Shown: positions 14,658-24,248 of the stretch, piece after piece | Numbering within the stretch: the first letter of the stretch is position 1 | Layout of the letters: each line of letters starts with the position of its first letter | Source: Candidatus Sabulitectum sp. | GTDB lineage: Bacteria; Fermentibacterota; Fermentibacteria; Fermentibacterales; JCC-6 | Direction: 5' to 3' | Length of the DNA stretch: 64,000 bases | Assembly: GCA_023139045.1 (NCBI GenBank) | Contig: JAGLOJ010000082.1 | Location: forward strand, 1-64,000 | Notes under the pieces: generated by a model | Told to the model about the DNA's origin: nothing | What the model saw: the letters and a program-made list of their open reading frames with translations, nothing else | The model's database searches: none | Made by a program: the position numbers and the translations under genes

Positions 14658-17090
14658 TTGCCTGAACAGCATACTGACCGAGCCAGGAAAGCTCTTATTG
14701 AAGCAAGGGCGGAAGCTGCCCGTTCCGGCAGAAGAGAGATTGGCAGTGAGTTTATTCTTTATGCCATTCTCAGTATTGACGGTTCCGGGGCCGCTGCGCT
14801 TCTGAGGAGTCTTAACATAAAGACCGGGGAGATGCGTTCTCAACTCAGAGCAAATCTGCGTCACGGACCTGTTTCCAGCAACTCGGTCGACAGAACAAAT
14901 CTAACCTGGAGCCATCGTTCAAGATCCATACTTGCTGACGCAAAGGTACAGGCGGCAAAACTGAATGCAGTTTCCATTTCAACCGAACACCTTCTTCTTG
15001 CCCTGTCCAGGATTGACAGTGAATCATCTGCGATGCTCTGGCAGTACGGGGTTAACTACGATAAGCTCTTTGACACCCTTAAGGCATCGGGAGACAAACG
15101 ACCCTCCGAGCAGGAAAAAGTGACTTCAGCTCTGGATTATTTCTGCAGAGACCTTACTCTTCTGGGCTCAGAGAGCGGGCTCGACCCGGTGATCGGCAGA
15201 TCCGCGGAAATAGACAGGATTGTTCAGGTTCTGTGCCGAAGAAAAAAGTCCAATCCTGTGTTGATCGGAGAACCGGGAGTTGGAAAAACGGCAATAGTTG
15301 AGGGGCTTGCTCTCAGAATACTTTCCGGCAGGGTTCCTCTACCCCTTTATGGGAAAAGGATAATGGCTCTGGATATGGCGTCCATCCTTGCAGGCACAAA
15401 GTACCGGGGACAATTCGAAGAACGACTGAAAATTCTCCTTCGAGAGATCAAGGAAGACGGGAATGTTATTCTCTTCATTGATGAGATCCACTCAATAGTT
15501 GGTGCCGGAGGGGCAGAGGGCGCAATTGATGCCGCCAATCTGCTGAAGCCGGCTCTTGCCAGGGGTGAATTCCAATGCATTGGTGCCACTACTCTTGATG
15601 AGTACAGAAAAAGGATAGAAAAAGATGGGGCTCTTGAGCGAAGATTCCAGCCTGTTCCCGTTGATCCACCTTCCGTAGAACTCACAGTGGAGATACTTGA
15701 GGGATTGAAAGACAGGTATCAGAGACATCACAATGCAATTTTCCCTCCGGAAAGCCTCAAGAACTGTGCAATTCTGGCTCACAGGTACATCAGTGGAAGA
15801 CGCCTGCCTGATAAGGCTATTGATGTTATGGATGAATCCGGAGCCAGAGCACACGCCAGAGCATCAAGCCCGCCTGAATCACTGATTATACTTCATGACA
15901 GGCTGTTGGATATGAGGCATAAGGTGGATGTTGCAGGAGACAAACGAAACCTTGGAGAGGTTACCAGACTTACCGAGGAAGTGCTCCGACTGGAGAAAGC
16001 ACTCGAGGATTCCCGCAACCACTGGATCGACAGTCTGCCACCTGTGGAAATTTCACAGGATGATGTGGCAGCAGTTGTTGCAGAGATGACAGGAATTCCC
16101 ATCAGCAGGGTAGGTGAAAGCGAGACTGCCAGGCTTTCCGATCTTGAGGATCGCATGGCAAAGAGCATAATCGGCCAGGCACCTGCGATCAAGCACATTG
16201 CAAATGCTATCAGACGGGGACGTGTGGGACTCAGAAGCAACAGAAGACCAACCGGCTGTTTCCTCTTCCTTGGACCATCCGGCGTTGGAAAGACTGAGAC
16301 TGCGAGAATTCTGGCAGAACAGGTATTCGGAGACAAGAATGCTCTGATCCGTATTGACATGTCAGAATACAGAGAGGGTTTCTCCGGATCAAGACTGGTT
16401 GGTGCCCCCCCGGGATATGTGGGTTATGATGACGGCGGGCAGCTCACGGAGAAGGTTCGTAGAAGACCCTACTCTGTTGTACTCCTTGATGAAATTGAAA
16501 AGGCCCATGCTGATGTTTACAACATGCTCCTGCAGGTGATGGATTACGGAACCATGACTGACAGTTACGGGAGGAAAATTGATTTCAGTAACACCATTAT
16601 TATCATGACCGGTAATCTTTCACAACGCAGTATCAGCAGCAGCGGGACTGTTGGATTCCTGAGAGAAAATTCTGATTCAGAGGCGGATGCCATTTTGAAT
16701 GCTGCCAGATCACTTTTCCCTCCCGAGTTTATGAATCGGCTTGATAGTGTGATAGTTTATAATTCCTTGAGTAGAGACGATATCAGAAAAATTGTAGAAA
16801 TGCAGCTTACCGAGATTCTCGAAAGGCTGCTTGAACTGGATATTGAACTTGTGATCGAAAACGAGGCTCTTGATCTTCTTACAGAAAGCGGATTCAGCCG
16901 CGAGGCAGGAGCCAGGCATCTGAGAAGGACAATCCAGAGACTTCTTGAAGATCCTCTTACCGATTTACTTGTTTCCGGGGAACTTTCCGGAGGCAGAAAA
17001 GTCAGCGCCAGGCGAAACGGTGATGTTCTTTCATTTACCTCTGAGAACGAGGCGAAGGTCAACTGTTCCGCTGTGGAGGTGAATGTATGA
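14658..17090 (+). CDS. clpC: ClpC-type AAA+ unfoldase
   Basis: This 810-residue HSP100 protein unfolds substrates for ClpP. Two N-terminal Clp repeats (1-145) precede AAA module 1 (Walker A GEPGVGKT, Walker [11 protein letters not shown]), a short ClpC-type middle domain (about 405-460), and AAA module 2 ([19 protein letters not shown]). The loop TVGFLREN near 660 carries the VGF motif that docks to ClpP. The start is TTG 14658 behind AAAGGGG. No clpP lies in the window. It overlaps bamA by ATGA, an unusual link between protein quality control and outer-membrane assembly. Confidence 0.95.
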   Translation: MPEQHTDRARKALIEARAEAARSGRREIGSEFILYAILSIDGSGAAALLRSLNIKTGEMRSQLRANLRHGPVSSNSVDRTNLTWSHRSRSILADAKVQAAKLNAVSISTEHLLLALSRIDSESSAMLWQYGVNYDKLFDTLKASGDKRPSEQEKVTSALDYFCRDLTLLGSESGLDPVIGRSAEIDRIVQVLCRRKKSNPVLIGEPGVGKTAIVEGLALRILSGRVPLPLYGKRIMALDMASILAGTKYRGQFEERLKILLREIKEDGNVILFIDEIHSIVGAGGAEGAIDAANLLKPALARGEFQCIGATTLDEYRKRIEKDGALERRFQPVPVDPPSVELTVEILEGLKDRYQRHHNAIFPPESLKNCAILAHRYISGRRLPDKAIDVMDESGARAHARASSPPESLIILHDRLLDMRHKVDVAGDKRNLGEVTRLTEEVLRLEKALEDSRNHWIDSLPPVEISQDDVAAVVAEMTGIPISRVGESETARLSDLEDRMAKSIIGQAPAIKHIANAIRRGRVGLRSNRRPTGCFLFLGPSGVGKTETARILAEQVFGDKNALIRIDMSEYREGFSGSRLVGAPPGYVGYDDGGQLTEKVRRRPYSVVLLDEIEKAHADVYNMLLQVMDYGTMTDSYGRKIDFSNTIIIMTGNLSQRSISSSGTVGFLRENSDSEADAILNAARSLFPPEFMNRLDSVIVYNSLSRDDIRKIVEMQLTEILERLLELDIELVIENEALDLLTESGFSREAGARHLRRTIQRLLEDPLTDLLVSGELSGGRKVSARRNGDVLSFTSENEAKVNCSAVEVNV

Positions 17091-19324
17091 AATTAACTAT
17101 TTTTCTGTTTTTTTTACTGGCCGGTGTGGCATTTTCCGTTCCCGTTTCCAGTGTAACAGTGGAAGGTAACACTTACGTCTCGGATTCATTGATAGTCCGT
17201 ACACTTGGTATTTTCACCGGAAGTGTTTTCTATCCATCGACTCTTTCACAGGGGGTCAGGGATCTGTTCAGTCTGGGCTACTTTACCGACATCGAGGTTC
17301 TTGCGGACTCAACAGGCGGTAATGCTGATTTTACAATAATTGTAAGCGAGAATCCTATCCTGTCCAGCCTTGAAATAGAAAATTCGGGGTGTTTAAAGGA
17401 GGGTGATCTGCTTGACACTCTGGCGATCTTTCCCGGTCAGACAGTCTCCATCAATGACATCGACCGGGCAGTTGATTTGATTCTGAGCATGTATGCTGAC
17501 GATAACAGACATCTTGCTGAGGTGACTCATCACTGGGATGAATCAGATCCTGATGGCCGTCGGGTACTTGTGTTTGTCTGTGAAGAGGGACCGGATGTCC
17601 GGGTGGGTGAGATAGCCTTCTCCGGGAACTCTGCCTTCTCAGATGAAGATCTCCGCAGTGAGATGAAGACAAAGCAGGACAGCTTCTGGAGAAGCGGCAA
17701 GCTGAAGCCTCTGCAGTTTGAAGAGGATCTGGGTCGAATTGCAGGATATTACCACAACCATGGTTATCCCGATGCCATGATTACAGGTACTGACAGGTAT
17801 CTCCTTTCCGACAATGAAGATCACTTCCACATTGATATTTCTGTATTTGAAGGGCCTTACAAGGTTTTCGGAGGTGTTTCCGTAGGTGGAAATACAGAGC
17901 TGTCCGATTCTCTGCTTTTATCCTTCAGCGAGATGAAGCAAGGTGAAGCGTACTCTATGGAGGATATAGACAAGACCCTTGAAACCTTCTATTCCGCTTA
18001 CCAGGATCGTGGATATTTCTATGCAGGTGTATCTCCTGCAATGGAGCCGTCTGTGGAAGCCGACTCAATAGTCAATATCCATTTTGCAGTTCGGGAGGGG
18101 GAGAGGGCTCACATTCGTGAGGTGGAGATTATAGGCAACACCCGCACTTATGATAATGTCATCCGCAGACAGCTTACAGTGGTTCCCGGGGACCTCTTCA
18201 GAAGATCTGCTCTGATGCGTTCATTGAGAAATGTCTACTACCTTAACTACTTCAACGATGTTATTCCTGATTTTCGTGCCATTGAGGGGTCTCCGGATGT
18301 GGATATGGTTCTTGAGGTTGACGAGAAAACCACTGGAAAATTTGGAATAGGTGCTAATTACAGTGCTACAGATGGATTCAGCGGCTATTTAGAAGTGGCT
18401 GAAACAAACTTTTTCGGACGGGGGCAGAATCTCGGTGCAACTTATGAATTTTCAAAAACAATTCAGAACATAAAACTCAGTTTTACAGAGCCCTGGTTCC
18501 GCGACACTCCGCTGACTCTTGGTGGTGAGCTGTATCACACAACCAGCAACTACAGTGAATACGGCAGAAAACGCACTGGTGGCTCTATTGTTGTAGGTCG
18601 TCCTCTGCCGTGGATTGATTTCACCTCAGCCAGTATCAGATACACTCTTGAAAAGGTCAATGTGTTTGACATAACTGATGATCCCGACAGCTACTACTAC
18701 ATCCTCAACGATACAGACTGGCCCCGTTGGGACAGTTCAGTAAGACTGTCTTTTACCCGTGACAGCCAGGACAGAAGAGTATTCCCCGGAGAAGGATCAA
18801 AAAATACTGTAAGTCTTGATCTTACCGGAGGCTTTTTAGGCGGAGACATTGGGTTTCAGAAATATCTCTTCGATTCCACATGGCATGTTCCGGTGTGGTG
18901 GAAATTTTTCCTTACTCTCAGAGGCAGAATGGGAACGATTTCCGGTTTCGGAGGAGAAACCCCGCCGGTATACGAATTATTCCAGCTTGGTGGAACCGGA
19001 TTCTACGGCGTCAGGGGTTATGGCAGCAGAGAGATCAATGCAGCTGACGGATATGAAACTGTTGGTGGTAGAACAATGCTTATTCTCAGTGCGGAGTACA
19101 GATTCAGAATAATTGATCAGCTGCAGCTTGCGGTATTCACAGATGCCGGCAACACCTGGGAGGGCTGGTCCGACATGGATCTCTCATCCCTGAACCGGGG
19201 AGCCGGCCTGGGTATCAGGGTTGAAATTCCCATGCTTGGTGTTATGGGACTGGATTATGCATATGGCTTTGAAGGGCCGGAACCCGGCTGGGAACCACAT
19301 TTCCAGATGGGAGCGTCTTTCTGA
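17087..19324 (+). CDS. bamA: Outer-membrane assembly factor BamA (Omp85)
   Basis: The 745-residue protein has a signal peptide (LTIFLFFLLAGVAFS), five POTRA domains spanning about 20-395 (repeats beginning VSSVTVEGN, ILSSLEIENSG, VRVGEIAFSGN, KVFGGVSVGGN and IREVEIIGN), and a C-terminal 16-strand Omp85 barrel with the L6 region GFYGVRGY. It folds beta-barrel proteins into the outer membrane, probably including the SprA translocon encoded in this window. It is followed by skp and the lipid A genes, the same order as in Proteobacteria. The C-terminus ends in Phe (FQMGASF), matching the usual barrel signal. Confidence 0.95.
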   Translation: MKLTIFLFFLLAGVAFSVPVSSVTVEGNTYVSDSLIVRTLGIFTGSVFYPSTLSQGVRDLFSLGYFTDIEVLADSTGGNADFTIIVSENPILSSLEIENSGCLKEGDLLDTLAIFPGQTVSINDIDRAVDLILSMYADDNRHLAEVTHHWDESDPDGRRVLVFVCEEGPDVRVGEIAFSGNSAFSDEDLRSEMKTKQDSFWRSGKLKPLQFEEDLGRIAGYYHNHGYPDAMITGTDRYLLSDNEDHFHIDISVFEGPYKVFGGVSVGGNTELSDSLLLSFSEMKQGEAYSMEDIDKTLETFYSAYQDRGYFYAGVSPAMEPSVEADSIVNIHFAVREGERAHIREVEIIGNTRTYDNVIRRQLTVVPGDLFRRSALMRSLRNVYYLNYFNDVIPDFRAIEGSPDVDMVLEVDEKTTGKFGIGANYSATDGFSGYLEVAETNFFGRGQNLGATYEFSKTIQNIKLSFTEPWFRDTPLTLGGELYHTTSNYSEYGRKRTGGSIVVGRPLPWIDFTSASIRYTLEKVNVFDITDDPDSYYYILNDTDWPRWDSSVRLSFTRDSQDRRVFPGEGSKNTVSLDLTGGFLGGDIGFQKYLFDSTWHVPVWWKFFLTLRGRMGTISGFGGETPPVYELFQLGGTGFYGVRGYGSREINAADGYETVGGRTMLILSAEYRFRIIDQLQLAVFTDAGNTWEGWSDMDLSSLNRGAGLGIRVEIPMLGVMGLDYAYGFEGPEPGWEPHFQMGASF

Positions 19325-19335
19325 TTGGAGTAAAC

Positions 19336-19833
19336 ATGAAATTGCTGGCCTTTCTGGTTCTTCCAGCTTTATTGCTGGGGCAGACTATTGCCGTTTTTGA
19401 TTCCGACCAGGTGTTTGAATCCCTCGGGGAGGTTACTGATGCACGAGAGCTTCTTGAGACCGAGATGGACGAATGGGAGCTCCATGTGGATTCTCTTCAG
19501 GAGGAAATCGATCTTCTTGAGGAGGATCTTTCCAGAACCCTTATGATGAGTCCTGAGAGAAGACAGGAGAAGGAAGCCCTTCTTGAGGAAAAGAAAATAC
19601 AGATAGAATCATACCTTTCCAGCATCTTCGGCCCCGAAGGCCTTATGGAAAGGCGCAATGAGGAGCTGGTTAATCCCATTATTGCTGCTATCAACGAGGC
19701 TGTAATGGACATTGCCAGCGAGGAGGGCATACAGCTTGTTCTGGATGCCTCCGCAGGTCAGGTTGTATATGCAGAGGCTTCTGTGGACATTACAGACAAG
19801 GTGATTGACAGGGTAATGAGTGGCAATGACTGA
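19336..19833 (+). CDS. skp: OmpH/Skp-family periplasmic chaperone
   Basis: This 165-residue protein has a short signal peptide ([13 protein letters not shown]), then [13 protein letters not shown], matching the first beta strand of Skp. The middle (about 35-100) is a long acidic coiled-coil, and the protein closes with [28 protein letters not shown], typical of OmpH. Skp trimers carry unfolded outer-membrane proteins to the Bam complex. The gene follows bamA by 11 bases with TTGGAG before its ATG and overlaps lpxD. Confidence 0.9.
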   Translation: MKLLAFLVLPALLLGQTIAVFDSDQVFESLGEVTDARELLETEMDEWELHVDSLQEEIDLLEEDLSRTLMMSPERRQEKEALLEEKKIQIESYLSSIFGPEGLMERRNEELVNPIIAAINEAVMDIASEEGIQLVLDASAGQVVYAEASVDITDKVIDRVMSGND

Positions 19834-20863
19834 TTCGTTTACGCTAGAAGAAATTTCTGACCACATTGATGGGGAAATTCTCTCAGGTGACCCTGATACT
19901 GTGATCACTGGCGTCTCGGCTATTCAGGATGCCGGTCCCGCTGATATCTGCTACTGCGGCAGCGCGAAGTACGCCGGGTATCTGGGTAGTACCAATGCTG
20001 TCGCTGTTATTGTTTCCAATCCGGTTGAAACTGCAGCTGAATGTGTTCTTCTTGTTGATGACGCCTACGATGGTTTCAGAAAGGTACTTCACCTCTTTAA
20101 GCCTGATCGTTCCTCCGGCTTCAGCCGCCTGCATTCTTCAGCGGTCATTCATCCTGCTTCGAATATCGGAGAGAATGTTCAAATTGGTCCATCTGTTGTT
20201 ATTGACAGAGACTGCGTCGTGGGAGACAACTGCAGAATTGGTTCCGGGTCGGTGCTGGGCCCCGGTGTTATTCTTGGGAACGATTGTCTTATTTACCCCT
20301 CCGTGACTCTTCTTGCGGGAACTTTCATTGGAAACAATGTCATCATTCATTCCGGTACGGTTACCGGAAGTGACGGTTTCGGTTTCGTTCCTGCTGCCGG
20401 AGGCGAACACAAAAAAATTCCGCAGAACGGAAATGTTGTTATCGGTAACAATGTTGAAATAGGAGCCAACTGCACTATAGACAGAGCTGTTACCGGTAGT
20501 ACAAAAATAGGAGATCACACAAAGCTGGACAATCTCATCCAGGTCGCTCATAATGTATGCATAGGTAAAGGGTGTTTTATTGCCGCCCAGACTGGAATTG
20601 CTGGAAGTACGGTAATCGGTAACGGTGTTGTTTTCGGCGGACAGGTGGGTGTCGGTGGACATATTGTAATAAATGACGGTGCTGTTATTGCGGCCAAATC
20701 CGGTGTTACAAAGGATGTGGATTCCGGTGTTACTGTTTCGGGTAATCCGGCAAGACCTCATATGGAGACTCTCAGGCTTGGCGCCGCAGTATCAAGGCTA
20801 CCGAAGATTATTGAGCTGGTTAAAGAATTGAATGCCGGTAAAAAAAGAGAAACTGAGGGCTGA
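19826..20863 (+). CDS. lpxD: UDP-3-O-acylglucosamine N-acyltransferase
   Basis: LpxD adds the amide-linked acyl chain in lipid A synthesis. The protein (345 residues from ATG 19826) has the N-terminal uridine-binding domain (1-100, [14 protein letters not shown]) and a left-handed beta-helix of hexapeptide repeats (about 105-310). The catalytic His lies in [16 protein letters not shown] at 19820 is an alternative start. It overlaps skp by eight bases and its stop overlaps the start of lpxC as TGATG. Confidence 0.94.
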   Translation: MTDSFTLEEISDHIDGEILSGDPDTVITGVSAIQDAGPADICYCGSAKYAGYLGSTNAVAVIVSNPVETAAECVLLVDDAYDGFRKVLHLFKPDRSSGFSRLHSSAVIHPASNIGENVQIGPSVVIDRDCVVGDNCRIGSGSVLGPGVILGNDCLIYPSVTLLAGTFIGNNVIIHSGTVTGSDGFGFVPAAGGEHKKIPQNGNVVIGNNVEIGANCTIDRAVTGSTKIGDHTKLDNLIQVAHNVCIGKGCFIAAQTGIAGSTVIGNGVVFGGQVGVGGHIVINDGAVIAAKSGVTKDVDSGVTVSGNPARPHMETLRLGAAVSRLPKIIELVKELNAGKKRETEG

Positions 20864-22185
20864 TGAATCGTTTTCAAACAACTATCAAAGAGCAGGTCTC
20901 TTATACAGGTTGCGGTTTGCATCTGGGTAAAGAGTCCACCATTACGTTTAAACCAGCGCCTGCTGACACCGGTTATGTTTTTGTAAGAACCGATGTTGAA
21001 CAGCGTCCGACGATCAAAGTATTGCCGGAGAATGTGCGGATGGTTGAAGAACAGGCCAGACGAACTACTCTTGGGGAAAATTACTACGAAGTTCATACTG
21101 TTGAGCATGTCCTGAGTGCCCTTTACGGTCTGGAAATTGATAATGCTATCATTGAAATAAGTTCTGATGAGCCACCGGAGCCTGCAGACGGGTCAGTCCG
21201 ATCCTATGTGGAAGTGCTGATGGAAGCGGGTGTTGAAACCCTTCATGGGCATCCCAGTAAGCTTTTTGTAATTACCGAGCCTGTGAGCCTGGAGTACTAC
21301 GGGGCAAGTCTTACTGTTGTTCCCTACGACGGTCTCAAGATCAGTTTCACCCTTGATTACGATCACCCTCATATTGGAACCCAGTACATCAGTCTTGAGA
21401 TTACAAGGGACAGTTTTATTAATGAAATCGCTCCCGCCAGAACTTTCTGCCTCTACCAGGATGTGAAAATCCTTCAAGAAAAGGGTTTGATTAAAGGCGG
21501 AACTCTTGAGAATGCTGTTGTGATTGGTGATGACGGGGTAATGAATGACAGCCCGCTTCGCTTTCCCGATGAACTGGTGAGACACAAGGTTCTTGACCTT
21601 ATCGGTGACATGGCTCTTCTTGGAATAAGGCTTCAGGGACATGTTATCGCGGCAAAAAGCGGCCATGCCTCTAATGTTCAGTTTGTGAAAAAAATCATGA
21701 AAGTTTATGCGGGAAAAATAAAAACTTCCAGGGCTGATCTTGCCGAAAGGCAATGGGACATCTCCGATGTGATGGATCTTCTTCCGCATCGCTATCCCTT
21801 TCTGCTGGTGGACAGAGTGCTGGAGATTGAGCCTGAGAAGAGCATCGTTGCTATAAAGAATGTCACCATTAATGAGCCTTTTTTTCAGGGACACTTCCCC
21901 GGCAGCCCCATCATGCCCGGAGTTCTGGTCATCGAGGCCATGGCTCAGGCAGGAGGGCTGATGCTTTTCGATTCCGTTGAAGATCCAGGCAGATGGCTGG
22001 TTCTTTTTGGTGGAATTGACAGAGTGAGGTTCAGAAAACCCATTCTGCCCGGTGATCAGATCCGCTTTGAACTTGAGCTTATCAGCAAGCGCGGGCGTAT
22101 GTGGAAGATGCGCGGAGTGGCAAAAGTTGATAACAGGGTGGCAGTAGAGGCTGAGCTTACCGCGATGCTGGTGGAGAAGAAATGA
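20863..22185 (+). CDS. lpxC-fabZ: Fused LpxC deacetylase / FabZ dehydratase
   Basis: This 440-residue protein joins two enzymes. Residues 1-280 are LpxC, the zinc deacetylase that commits UDP-acyl-GlcNAc to lipid A, with TVEHVLSAL, HKVLDLIGDMALLG and the GHASN motif holding zinc and catalytic residues. Residues 295-440 are FabZ, the hydroxyacyl-ACP dehydratase, with LPHRYPFLLVDRV, catalytic His in GHFPG and Glu in VLVIEAMAQAGG. LpxC and FabZ compete for the same 3-hydroxyacyl pool, so fusion could balance the two pathways. The fusion is known from Bacteroidetes and relatives. There is no stop or frameshift between domains. Confidence 0.96.
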   Translation: MNRFQTTIKEQVSYTGCGLHLGKESTITFKPAPADTGYVFVRTDVEQRPTIKVLPENVRMVEEQARRTTLGENYYEVHTVEHVLSALYGLEIDNAIIEISSDEPPEPADGSVRSYVEVLMEAGVETLHGHPSKLFVITEPVSLEYYGASLTVVPYDGLKISFTLDYDHPHIGTQYISLEITRDSFINEIAPARTFCLYQDVKILQEKGLIKGGTLENAVVIGDDGVMNDSPLRFPDELVRHKVLDLIGDMALLGIRLQGHVIAAKSGHASNVQFVKKIMKVYAGKIKTSRADLAERQWDISDVMDLLPHRYPFLLVDRVLEIEPEKSIVAIKNVTINEPFFQGHFPGSPIMPGVLVIEAMAQAGGLMLFDSVEDPGRWLVLFGGIDRVRFRKPILPGDQIRFELELISKRGRMWKMRGVAKVDNRVAVEAELTAMLVEKK

Positions 22186-22943
22186 TACACTCTACGGCTA
22201 TTGTTCAGTGTGAAGCACCAGAGTCTGTGAAAATCGGACCTTATGCAGTTGTTGGCCCTGAGGTCATACTGGGCCAACGGGTTGTTATTGATGCTCATGC
22301 TGTGGTAACTGGAATTACCAGCCTGGCGGATGATGTGAAGGTTGGACCCGGTGCAGTAATAGGTACACCGCCACAGGATCTGAAATTTGCAGGCGAAAGA
22401 ACAGCTCTTGAAATTGGTGCAAGAACGGTAATCCGGGAGATGGCGAACATTAACTGCGGTACCAGTGCTACAGGAAAAACTGTAATCGGTGCAGATTGTT
22501 TTCTGATGGCTTTCAGCCATGTTGCTCACGACTGCATTATTGGTGATGGTGTTATTCTTGCCAATTCTGTGAACCTTGCAGGTCATGTGGAAATCGGTAC
22601 AAAGGCAATTATTGGTGGTGTTGTGCCGGTTCACCAGTTCACAAGAATCGGCGAATACTCAATGATTGGCGGTGGTTTCAGGGTATCCAGAGATGTAACT
22701 CCTTTCACTCTGGCCGGTGGTGAGCCCCTGCGAATGATCGGTGTGAACAAACTGGGGCTCAGGCGCAACGGCTTTTCCAACGAGGAAATAGCTTTTGCTG
22801 TAGACTCTTTTCGTTACTTCTTCAAGAACTCTGACACAATGGCCAGTAAGGTCGCAGCTGTTCTTTCAAGTGAAACTGATGATTCACTCAAGAGAAGAAT
22901 GGCTGAATTCATTTCCACCTCCTCGAGAGGGGTTACCATCTGA
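22182..22943 (+). CDS. lpxA: UDP-GlcNAc O-acyltransferase
   Basis: LpxA performs the first acyl transfer of lipid A synthesis. The 253-residue protein starts with the left-handed beta-helix MIHSTAIV and IGPYAVVGPEVILG, contains the catalytic His in FSHVAHDC, and ends with the helical C-terminal domain (about 190-253, RNGFSNEEIAFAVDSFRYFF). Length is typical. It overlaps the lpxC-fabZ stop by ATGA, and its own stop overlaps the proposed CTG start of the next gene. Confidence 0.95.
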   Translation: MIHSTAIVQCEAPESVKIGPYAVVGPEVILGQRVVIDAHAVVTGITSLADDVKVGPGAVIGTPPQDLKFAGERTALEIGARTVIREMANINCGTSATGKTVIGADCFLMAFSHVAHDCIIGDGVILANSVNLAGHVEIGTKAIIGGVVPVHQFTRIGEYSMIGGGFRVSRDVTPFTLAGGEPLRMIGVNKLGLRRNGFSNEEIAFAVDSFRYFFKNSDTMASKVAAVLSSETDDSLKRRMAEFISTSSRGVTI

Positions 22944-23383
22944 GCCAGATCGCTTTTCTTCTGCTTTTCCTCTGCCGACAGCCGGGAGTTGCGGACTCTA
23001 CTATGATTGAGTACAGGAATCCTCAGGGAGCGATGCTCAGAAGTCTTGTGCTGCCCGGGTGGGGGCAGTTCTACAACGATAAGCCTGTAAAAGGGCTGCT
23101 TTACGGTACGTTGGAGCTGGGGCTGCTGGGGCTTGTTTTTTATGAGAACAGCAAGGCAGAGCACGCCAGAGAGATGTACGCGGAAACGGGACTGGCTTCC
23201 TGGCAGAACAATTACGATACACACAGCAGTTTGCGGCGGACTTTCATCTGGTATACTGCCGGGGCATGGGTGGTTGGATTGCTTGATGCCTATGTTGACG
23301 CTTATCTTTTCAGTTTTGAAGCAGAGAATGCCGTATTTGATGGAGATGTGGGTTTCACCCTTGGAGCGGTGATCAACTTCTGA
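22940..23383 (+). CDS. DUF5683-like exported/membrane protein
   Basis: The ORF-track start at 23003 gives 126 residues beginning MIEYRNPQGAMLRSLVLPGWG. Its LPGWGQFYNDKPVKGLLYG motif is the DUF5683 signature, followed by a hydrophobic stretch (ELGLLGLVFYENS). In the same frame upstream lies LSQIAFLLLFLCRQPGVADS, a good signal peptide. The only start able to include it is CTG at 22940, seven bases after GAGAGGGG and overlapping the lpxA stop as CTGA, just as its neighbours overlap with ATGA. The CTG start is inference. DUF5683 proteins are common in FCB genomes and of unknown function; the lpxA linkage suggests an envelope role. Confidence 0.68.
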   Translation: MSQIAFLLLFLCRQPGVADSTMIEYRNPQGAMLRSLVLPGWGQFYNDKPVKGLLYGTLELGLLGLVFYENSKAEHAREMYAETGLASWQNNYDTHSSLRRTFIWYTAGAWVVGLLDAYVDAYLFSFEAENAVFDGDVGFTLGAVINF

Positions 23384-23385
23384 CT

Positions 23386-23637
23386 AGGAGCGTGACCGAG
23401 AATGCAGCATCGTCATAAAAGCCGCACGGTCGGCTATAATCCGTACTGTCGCCGGGACGCGTGCTGGTATTGGCTTTTTTGCTTTTCTCGTAGATTATTG
23501 TCAAATAGTTCCACTATTTTCCGCAAATCGCCAAGAATTCTATCTAGGCCGTGGGGCTTTTCTGAACCATGCTTACGCAGGGACGCGCCCAGAAACAGGT
23601 ACTGTTGCTTTCAACGCCCATTGCCAGTCACGCTCCT
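23386..23637. repeat. 252 bp element with terminal inverted repeats
   Basis: AGGAGCGTGAC at 23386-23396 is matched by a perfect inverse copy, GTCACGCTCCT, at 23627-23637. The interior has no recognisable gene, contains GGGACGCG twice, and fills nearly the whole gap between the DUF5683 gene and the sigma factor. It resembles a miniature inverted-repeat element or a REP-type unit. No target-site duplication or transposase was seen. A 58-codon stop-free minus-strand frame (23434-23610) has no good start. Confidence 0.55.
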
Positions 23638-23648
23638 GGGGGAATGAA

Positions 23649-24248
23649 ATGATCTTTCACCTTGTATACTTTTTGACAGCGGGATTGGCCGCTTCAGAGC
23701 CGGAGCTTCTTGAAAAAGCCGTACAGGGTGATAAAGAGGCATTTGGGGAGATAGTCAGAATGTATGAGAAACGGGTTTTCAGGGTGGCAAGACGAATGTG
23801 CAACTGTGATGATGATGCCTGGGATATTACACAGGAAGCGTTCATAAAGGCCATGAAGGCCATGCATAACTTCAATCCCGAGTATCGTTTCTTTACATGG
23901 ATGTACAGAATCGTAACCAACACTGCAATCAACCTGACCCGTTCCCGAAGCAGGCGTGCCGAGGTAGAGTTTGATGAGGGATATGGCGGAGGCGGCCAGA
24001 CTGCCACTGCAGACACTGCCATTCAGGAAACCAACAGAGACCTTCTGGTCACAGCGGTGCAAAAGGCTGTCGAACGGCTGTCTCCAGCCCTGCGATCTGT
24101 ATTTGTTCTCCGGGTCGATCAGGAACTCAGTTATGATGAAATCGCAGAAGCTCTTGATATTGCCACAGGTACTGTGATGTCCAGATTGAACAGGGCACGA
24201 AGTTCTGTAAAGACATTTGTTGTCAGTGAGCTTGGAGGTGAGCTTTGA
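23649..24248 (+). CDS. ECF RNA polymerase sigma factor (RpoE-like)
   Basis: This 199-residue protein has sigma region 2 (about 20-90, with DDAWDITQEAFIKAMKAMHNF and FFTWMYRIVTNTAINLTRS) and region 4 (about 135-190, LSPALRSVFVLRVDQELSYDEIAEALDI and the recognition helix TVMSRLNRARS). It directs RNA polymerase to envelope-stress or secretion promoters; the regulon is unknown. The first 13 residues are unusually hydrophobic, so initiation at TTG 23685 (LAASEPELLE) is possible. It is directly followed by its anti-sigma factor with a 4-nt overlap. Confidence 0.92.
   Translation: MIFHLVYFLTAGLAASEPELLEKAVQGDKEAFGEIVRMYEKRVFRVARRMCNCDDDAWDITQEAFIKAMKAMHNFNPEYRFFTWMYRIVTNTAINLTRSRSRRAEVEFDEGYGGGGQTATADTAIQETNRDLLVTAVQKAVERLSPALRSVFVLRVDQELSYDEIAEALDIATGTVMSRLNRARSSVKTFVVSELGGEL

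Noticed and set aside
20138-20761. 207-residue minus-strand ORF
   Set aside because: Shadow of lpxD; Asn/Ser-rich low-complexity translation of the hexapeptide-repeat strand.
21193-21894. 233-residue minus-strand ORF
   Set aside because: Shadow of lpxC-fabZ, no ribosome-binding site or recognisable domain.
23434-23610. Stop-free minus-strand frame reading like an amphipathic helix
   Set aside because: No ATG, GTG or TTG start with a ribosome-binding site at its beginning, and it sits inside the 252 bp repeat element. It could be a gene fragment but cannot be supported.
23402-23647. 81-residue plus-strand ORF
   Set aside because: It lies inside the inverted-repeat element and is rich in Arg, Cys and Trp with no ribosome-binding site.
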